9,545 bases of DNA from JBBRUG01 sp038247995 (GTDB lineage Bacteria; Chloroflexota; Chloroflexia; Chloroflexales; Chloroflexaceae). The notes under the pieces were generated by a model. That model ran no database searches and had not been told where the DNA came from. It worked only from the letters and a program-made list of their open reading frames with translations. Shown piece by piece: positions 6,395 to 9,545 of this stretch (position 1 is the stretch's first letter; the number at the start of each line of letters is the position of its first letter). The position numbers and the translations under genes are program-made. The stretch is from positions 1-9,545 of the forward strand of contig JBBRUG010000240.1 in assembly GCA_038247995.1 (NCBI GenBank), in the 5' to 3' direction.

Positions 6395-7074
6395 CTACGG
6401 GGAAGCCGGCGCGCAGCTACCGGGCGCGCGCGAGGTGACGATCACCTGCACACCGTCCATCAGTGCGAAGAGGCCTTCGATCGAGCGCTCGGCGTTCTGA
6501 GCGGCGATCTCCAGGATCTGCGAGTTGCAGGCCAGGGTGGTAATCTGCTCCTGAGCCGTGTTGAGTGCGGCGTCGTGCAGATCCGGGTCGACTCGCATAG
6601 CACCAAACAGGCCGGTCTTGATCGAATAGGTCTCGATGTCGGTTACATTGATACTCAGCAGATTAGCCGCCGGCAGCATGATCTGAACAATCCGACCATC
6701 TTCCGAGACCTTGATATCCGAGGCACGCAGTTTGCTGAGCTCAACGCCAGCCGTTACAACGCCATCCGCGACAAAGAGCCCTTCTTGCTTCCTGAAGATG
6801 GCAAATCGACTGTCCTCGTTCTTTGTTTCGCGAATAACGGTTTGAAATGGAACGCGACACTTTCCAGATTGCTCAGTTCCTGGATGCTGAGCAGAACGCC
6901 GCCGCCGGTCAACCCTGGGCCGGGGTTCGCCGCCGCCGGCGCTGCCGGTGGGGCGATCATCCGAGCCAGCGGTTCGCGTACGACAAAGCCGCCAATGCCA
7001 AGCACAAATAGGATGACGAGCATCCACGGAAGGAATCCTGAACGATTGGTGTCGAGTGAGTGACCGGTCTGCAT
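6395..7074 (-). pseudogene. Membrane-anchored DUF4230 protein, interrupted by one frameshift
   Basis: From ATG 7074 (AGGAGA six bases upstream) the product has a short polar N-terminus, one transmembrane helix (FLPWMLVILFVLGIGGFVV, residues 14-32), a Pro/Ala/Gly-rich linker, then LLSIQELSNLESVAFHF. At about 6845-6848 the frame is lost. The next frame continues with QTVIRETKNED, GLFVADGVVTAGVELSKL, IVQIMLPAANLLSI, TGLFGAMRVDPDLHDAALN and ILEIAAQNAERSIEGLF, a typical DUF4230 pattern (V-AG-DLS, then I-LP-A-IL, then D-DL-E, then a C-terminal helix). One missing T in a T-run on the coding strand restores a single 226-residue protein, since the span is 680 bases. Function of DUF4230 is unknown; members are usually single-pass surface or periplasmic proteins. 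The deletion may be a real mutation or a homopolymer sequencing error. The gene is divergent from the next one with 58 bases between them. Confidence 0.75.
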
Positions 7075-7080
7075 TGCTGT

Positions 7081-7086
7081 TCTCCT
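7081..7086 (-). promoter_or_regulatory. Ribosome binding site of the DUF4230 gene
   Basis: AGGAGA on the minus strand, six bases before ATG 7074. It rules out the alternative frame that runs up to 7099 as the true N-terminus. Confidence 0.7.
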
Positions 7087-7132
7087 GGGTTGAGGTCACG
7101 ATGAATAACGATTTTGCTAACGTGAGGGTCAG

Positions 7133-7781
7133 ATGGGCAGTTACGGATCGGGCCGTCAGCGCACACGGCCGGTAGCTGAAGAATTGCTTGCCTTGCGGGT
7201 GCGGTCATTGCGTCCGTCGCTCCAGCGGATCAATCATGGATGGCCGCGGGCGGAAGTGGCGTTGACCTGGCGGGTTTCACCAGGCACTACCATTACCCAA
7301 ACCGGCGAACTGCGCTATCAGCACCCTGACGCGCTGCTCTTGCAGATCGACGCTCAGGCGCAGTCCACTGCGCCTCCTTGCATTACAGGCGACGCCTCAG
7401 CCCGGCGGCGGACGACGCTGGTGGCTGATCTGCCCGGTATTGTGCGGGTCGCCGGGGCGTCTTGTTTCACCATGCCCAGCAGTGGCGCTGTGGGCCGTGT
7501 GCGCGGGTCACTTATCGATCATCGCTCCAGAGCGACCGGGGCGTGTACGCGCATTACTGCCGTTTTTGGCCCGCTCCTTGCTTGAGACGCTCCCACTAGA
7601 CGAAGACCCGTACGCCGAAGCGTTTCTGGCGCTTGAAGAGCGGCCACCCCGCACCGGGCGCGATGCCCTGATGGCCACTGGTTCTTTCCGCCTCATACAG
7701 AAGACGCGGCGACTCCTTATCCGCCGCCTGGAGCGCTTCGTGCCGTTGCTGCGTTCGCGCCGACCGGTTTCGCCTTCCTAA
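7133..7781 (+). pseudogene. Zinc-ribbon hypothetical protein, multiply frameshifted
   Basis: The protein-like signal moves between frames. ATG 7133 (GAGGG four bases upstream) starts MGSYGSGRQRTRPVAEELLA and runs well to about 7350 (PGTTITQTGELRYQHPDALL). The next piece, in another frame at about 7370-7433, reads LALQATPQPGGGRRWWLICP. A third frame at about 7435-7565 reads ARYCAGRRGVLFHHAQQWRC and then GPCARVTYRSSLQSDRGVYA. The second frame resumes near 7551-7781 with LPFLARSLLETLPLDEDPYA and ends at TAA 7779-7781. Put together this matches a widespread family of small uncharacterised proteins with an MGS-GSGR start, a GGRRWW-CP motif and two Cys pairs forming a probable zinc ribbon. Its role is unknown to me; relatives are common in phage and accessory regions. 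About three indels mean it is decayed, unless the read quality is poor. Confidence 0.6.
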
Positions 7782-8168
7782 AACACTGAGTAGCACGATT
7801 GAGTCGCTGATCCACTGAGACGGGGCGCGCGCTTCGCTCTCACCGCACTGCAGGCGTCTGAGCCATCCTACGCAAGGTTGTAGCAAGAACTCCATACCAA
7901 TCCAGATCGCCACAGCCTCCTTCCCACCCGCCAAAATCGCGACCGTGTTTTTTGACCCATCCTCATGGTTTGTGAGCGTCCCCGCCGTCGGTCGAAGCGT
8001 TGCGATTGCTGCACCCTCCCCCACCCCCTTGCGCTAATGCGCCCGGCGCTGGCTGAACAATCAGCCGCTGTAAGGTACATGTGCTTCTGATCTGTTCATG
8101 CCTGAGCGGATCGATCGCCGGATGATTCATTACTAGAATGAAAGATTACTGCACATGCCGTTTTGGCA
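7782..8168. other. Gene-free stretch upstream of the restriction-modification gene
   Basis: No supported gene on either strand. It contains a T6 run at about 7949-7954 and a C-rich block at about 8013-8032, which on the minus strand gives runs of 5, 5 and 3 G. Short minus-strand open frames here have no ribosome binding site or recognisable motif. Confidence 0.4.
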
Positions 8169-8177
8169 TGCTATAAT
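8154..8177 (+). promoter_or_regulatory. Extended -10 promoter with overlapping inverted repeat (putative operator)
   Basis: TATAAT at 8172-8177 is a perfect -10 and is preceded by TG one base away (TGC TATAAT, 8169-8177), the extended -10 form that tolerates a poor -35, as here. Just upstream CATGCC (8154-8159) and GGCATG (8165-8170) form a 6-bp inverted repeat with a 5-base spacer, its right arm sharing the TG. A repressor bound there would block polymerase. Transcription would start near 8184, leaving a leader of about 139 bases before ATG 8323. Confidence 0.6.
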
Positions 8178-8191
8178 CCGGGCAATACAAA

Positions 8192-8222
8192 GCCCACCCG
8201 CGCCGCCAAGCATCAGGTGGGC
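8192..8222 (+). promoter_or_regulatory. Leader hairpin, possible attenuator
   Basis: GCCCACC (8192-8198) pairs with GGTGGGC (8216-8222) around a 17-base loop, at the start of the predicted leader. A T6 run follows at 8238-8243, 15 bases later, which is too far for a classical terminator. Read on the minus strand, the stem is followed within a couple of bases by TTTGTATT, so a minus-strand terminator is an alternative. Confidence 0.35.
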
Positions 8223-8322
8223 CTCGTACGGAATCTGTTTTTTGTGTGCGTTGCGTTGCCGATTGTAGCATTGCCGGCTCGATTCCGCAAGGCTCGGCAG
8301 CGCAGGGCGCCGTGGGCTATCC

Positions 8323-9545
8323 ATGCACGCCGTCAGCATCTACCTGCGCGATCTGCGCGATATTCGCGGTTCCGGCTCAGCGGTCAAAGAAACGTCGTAC
8401 TACCCGGCGCTTTCCACGCTGCTCAATGCAATCGGCGCTGAGTTGCGCCCCCGCGTGCGCTGCAGTCTCACGCTGAAGAATCGCGGCGTCGGCATCCCCG
8501 ACGGCGGACTCTTCACCGCTGATCAGATCGGCCGCGCCGCCCCTTCCGACGCGTTCCCCGCCCCGCTTCCCGCCCGCGGTGTGCTGGAGGTGAAGGGATC
8601 GGGCGATGCCGTTGACGCCATTGCCAAAAGCCCTCAGGTGCAAAAATATCTCGCTGGCTACGGCCAGGTGCTGGTGACGAATTACCGCGATTTCTTGCTC
8701 GTCGGGCGCGATGCCCACGGCCGCCCCTTGCCCCAGGAGCGCTATACGCTGGCCGCGAACGAGGCGGATTTCTGGCGTCAGGTGAGCGATCCGGCGGCCT
8801 TTGCCGAGACGCACGCCGAGCGCTTCGCCGAGTATCTCAAGCGGGTGATGCTCGCCGCTGCGCCGCTCACCAATCCCGCCGATGTGGCCTGGTTCCTCGC
8901 TTCGTATGCGCGCGATGCACGGGTGCGGATTGAACGCTCGGATCTGCCCGCCTTGAAGCAGATCCGGAAGGCGCTCGAAGAGGCGCTGGGCATTAGCTTC
9001 GACCAGCAGCGCGGCGATCATTTCTTTCGCTCGACCCTGATCCAGACCCTGTTCTACGGTGTCTTTTCGGCCTGGGTGCTCTGGCACCACGAAGACCCCG
9101 AGCGCACCGATCCGTTCGATTGGCGGCTCGCGCAGTATTACTTGCACGTTCCCGTCTTGCAGGCGCTCTTCAACCAGGTGGCGGCGCCGCAGCGCCTCAG
9201 GCCGCTGGGATTGATGGAGGTGCTGGAGTGGACCGGCGCAGCCCTGAACCGCGTCGAGCGTGCGGCGTTCTTCGCCCGCTTCGATACCGGCCACGCGGTG
9301 CAGTATTTCTACGAGCCGTTTCTGGAGGCGTTCGACCCGGAGCTGCGTCGCGAGCTGGGTGTCTGGTATACGCCGCCCGAGGTGGTGCGCTATATGGTGG
9401 CGCGGGTTGATCAGGCACTGCGCGAGGAACTGGGCATCGCCGACGGCCTGGCCGATCCGCATGTGTTTGTGCTCGACCCCTGCACCGGCACCGGCGCCTA
9501 TGTGGCCGAGGTGCTGCGCCACATTGCGGCAACCCTGCGCGCACG
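8323..9545 (+). CDS. Single-chain restriction-modification enzyme (type IIG/ISP-like), N-terminal part (3' partial)
   Basis: The frame is open from ATG 8323 to the window edge (407 residues seen); the nearest upstream in-frame stop is at 8266-8268 and no other start lies between. Residues 15-130 resemble a PD-(D/E)xK nuclease: VKETSYYPAL (E23, the helix that opens such domains), IPDGGLF (D60), then VLEVKG (E89-x-K91) and GQVLVTNYRDFLLV. Residues 135-340 are a mostly helical connector (FFRSTLIQTLFYGVFSAWVL). Residues 346-359, GVWYTPPEVVRYMV, are the entry segment of N6-adenine methylases (motif X region), and VLDPCTGTGAYV (383-394) is motif I, the S-adenosylmethionine site. Motif IV (NPPY/F) and the target-recognition domain should lie beyond the window; family members are often around 1000 residues. 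The enzyme would cut foreign DNA and methylate its own site. A nuclease-methylase of a phage-defence island (e.g. BREX/DISARM-like) is an alternative. The start has only a weak AGGG upstream. Confidence 0.88.
   Translation, partial: MHAVSIYLRDLRDIRGSGSAVKETSYYPALSTLLNAIGAELRPRVRCSLTLKNRGVGIPDGGLFTADQIGRAAPSDAFPAPLPARGVLEVKGSGDAVDAIAKSPQVQKYLAGYGQVLVTNYRDFLLVGRDAHGRPLPQERYTLAANEADFWRQVSDPAAFAETHAERFAEYLKRVMLAAAPLTNPADVAWFLASYARDARVRIERSDLPALKQIRKALEEALGISFDQQRGDHFFRSTLIQTLFYGVFSAWVLWHHEDPERTDPFDWRLAQYYLHVPVLQALFNQVAAPQRLRPLGLMEVLEWTGAALNRVERAAFFARFDTGHAVQYFYEPFLEAFDPELRRELGVWYTPPEVVRYMVARVDQALREELGIADGLADPHVFVLDPCTGTGAYVAEVLRHIAATLRA

Noticed and set aside
7596..8024. 142-codon minus-strand ORF with a fairly natural amino-acid mix
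   Set aside because: No ribosome binding site, no recognised domain, and it overlaps the end of the zinc-ribbon gene remnant; chance is likelier, though a homology search would be decisive.
8013..8032. G-quadruplex-like G-runs on the minus strand
   Set aside because: Only three G-runs (5, 5 and 3), short of the four runs expected for a stable three-tier structure.
8377..9522. Long minus-strand open frame (381 codons)
   Set aside because: It is the antisense of the plus-strand restriction-modification gene, which has clear nuclease and methylase motifs; the minus frame has none.
1..9545. CRISPR array, tRNA or rRNA genes
   Set aside because: No regularly spaced direct repeats and no cloverleaf or rRNA-like segments were found on either strand by eye.

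Overview
High-GC bacterial DNA in which intact genes alternate with decayed ones. The combination of a high-GC genome, an ECF sigma factor carrying ankyrin repeats, a winged-HTH protein of unknown role, a group II intron maturase remnant and a DUF4230 protein is most reminiscent of Chloroflexota (Chloroflexales/Roseiflexus-like). This is inference from gene flavour only; no rRNA or marker gene lies in the window.

Layout. (1) 2-877 (+): C-terminal half of a CPA1/NhaP-type Na+/H+ antiporter with a long charged cytoplasmic tail; its 5' end is outside the window. (2) 986-2010 (+): a scrap yard. It holds a frameshifted, truncated ion-channel gene (S1-S2 part only), a short unrelated tail peptide, the first ~55 residues of a group II intron reverse transcriptase/maturase, and an unrecognised in-frame continuation. 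(3) 4145-2014 (-): a two-gene, translationally coupled (ATGA overlap) operon. It encodes an ECF sigma factor fused to a C-terminal ankyrin-repeat domain, then a protein homologous to the core of F1-ATPase beta subunit whose P-loop lysine/threonine and catalytic glutamate region are gone. (4) 4492-5970 (+): a 492-residue winged-helix protein of unknown function, divergent from the operon, with an in-frame open continuation past its TAG stop. (5) 7074-6395 (-): a membrane-anchored DUF4230 protein broken by one frameshift and followed by a good intrinsic terminator. (6) 7133-7781 (+): a zinc-ribbon hypothetical protein gene broken by about three frameshifts. (7) 8323 to the window end (+): N-terminal 407 residues of a large single-chain restriction-modification enzyme (type IIG/ISP-like: PD-ExK nuclease, helical region, N6-adenine methylase motifs X and I), preceded by an extended -10 promoter overlapped by an inverted repeat.

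The best candidate for a little-described system is the sigma-ankyrin/pseudo-ATPase pair. A transcription initiation factor with a protein-interaction domain is produced in step with a probably catalytically dead ATPase-fold protein, which suggests a regulatory partnership such as a sigma sequestering or sensing module. The partnership itself is inference. The surrounding pseudogenes, intron remnant and restriction enzyme indicate accessory, rearranged DNA.
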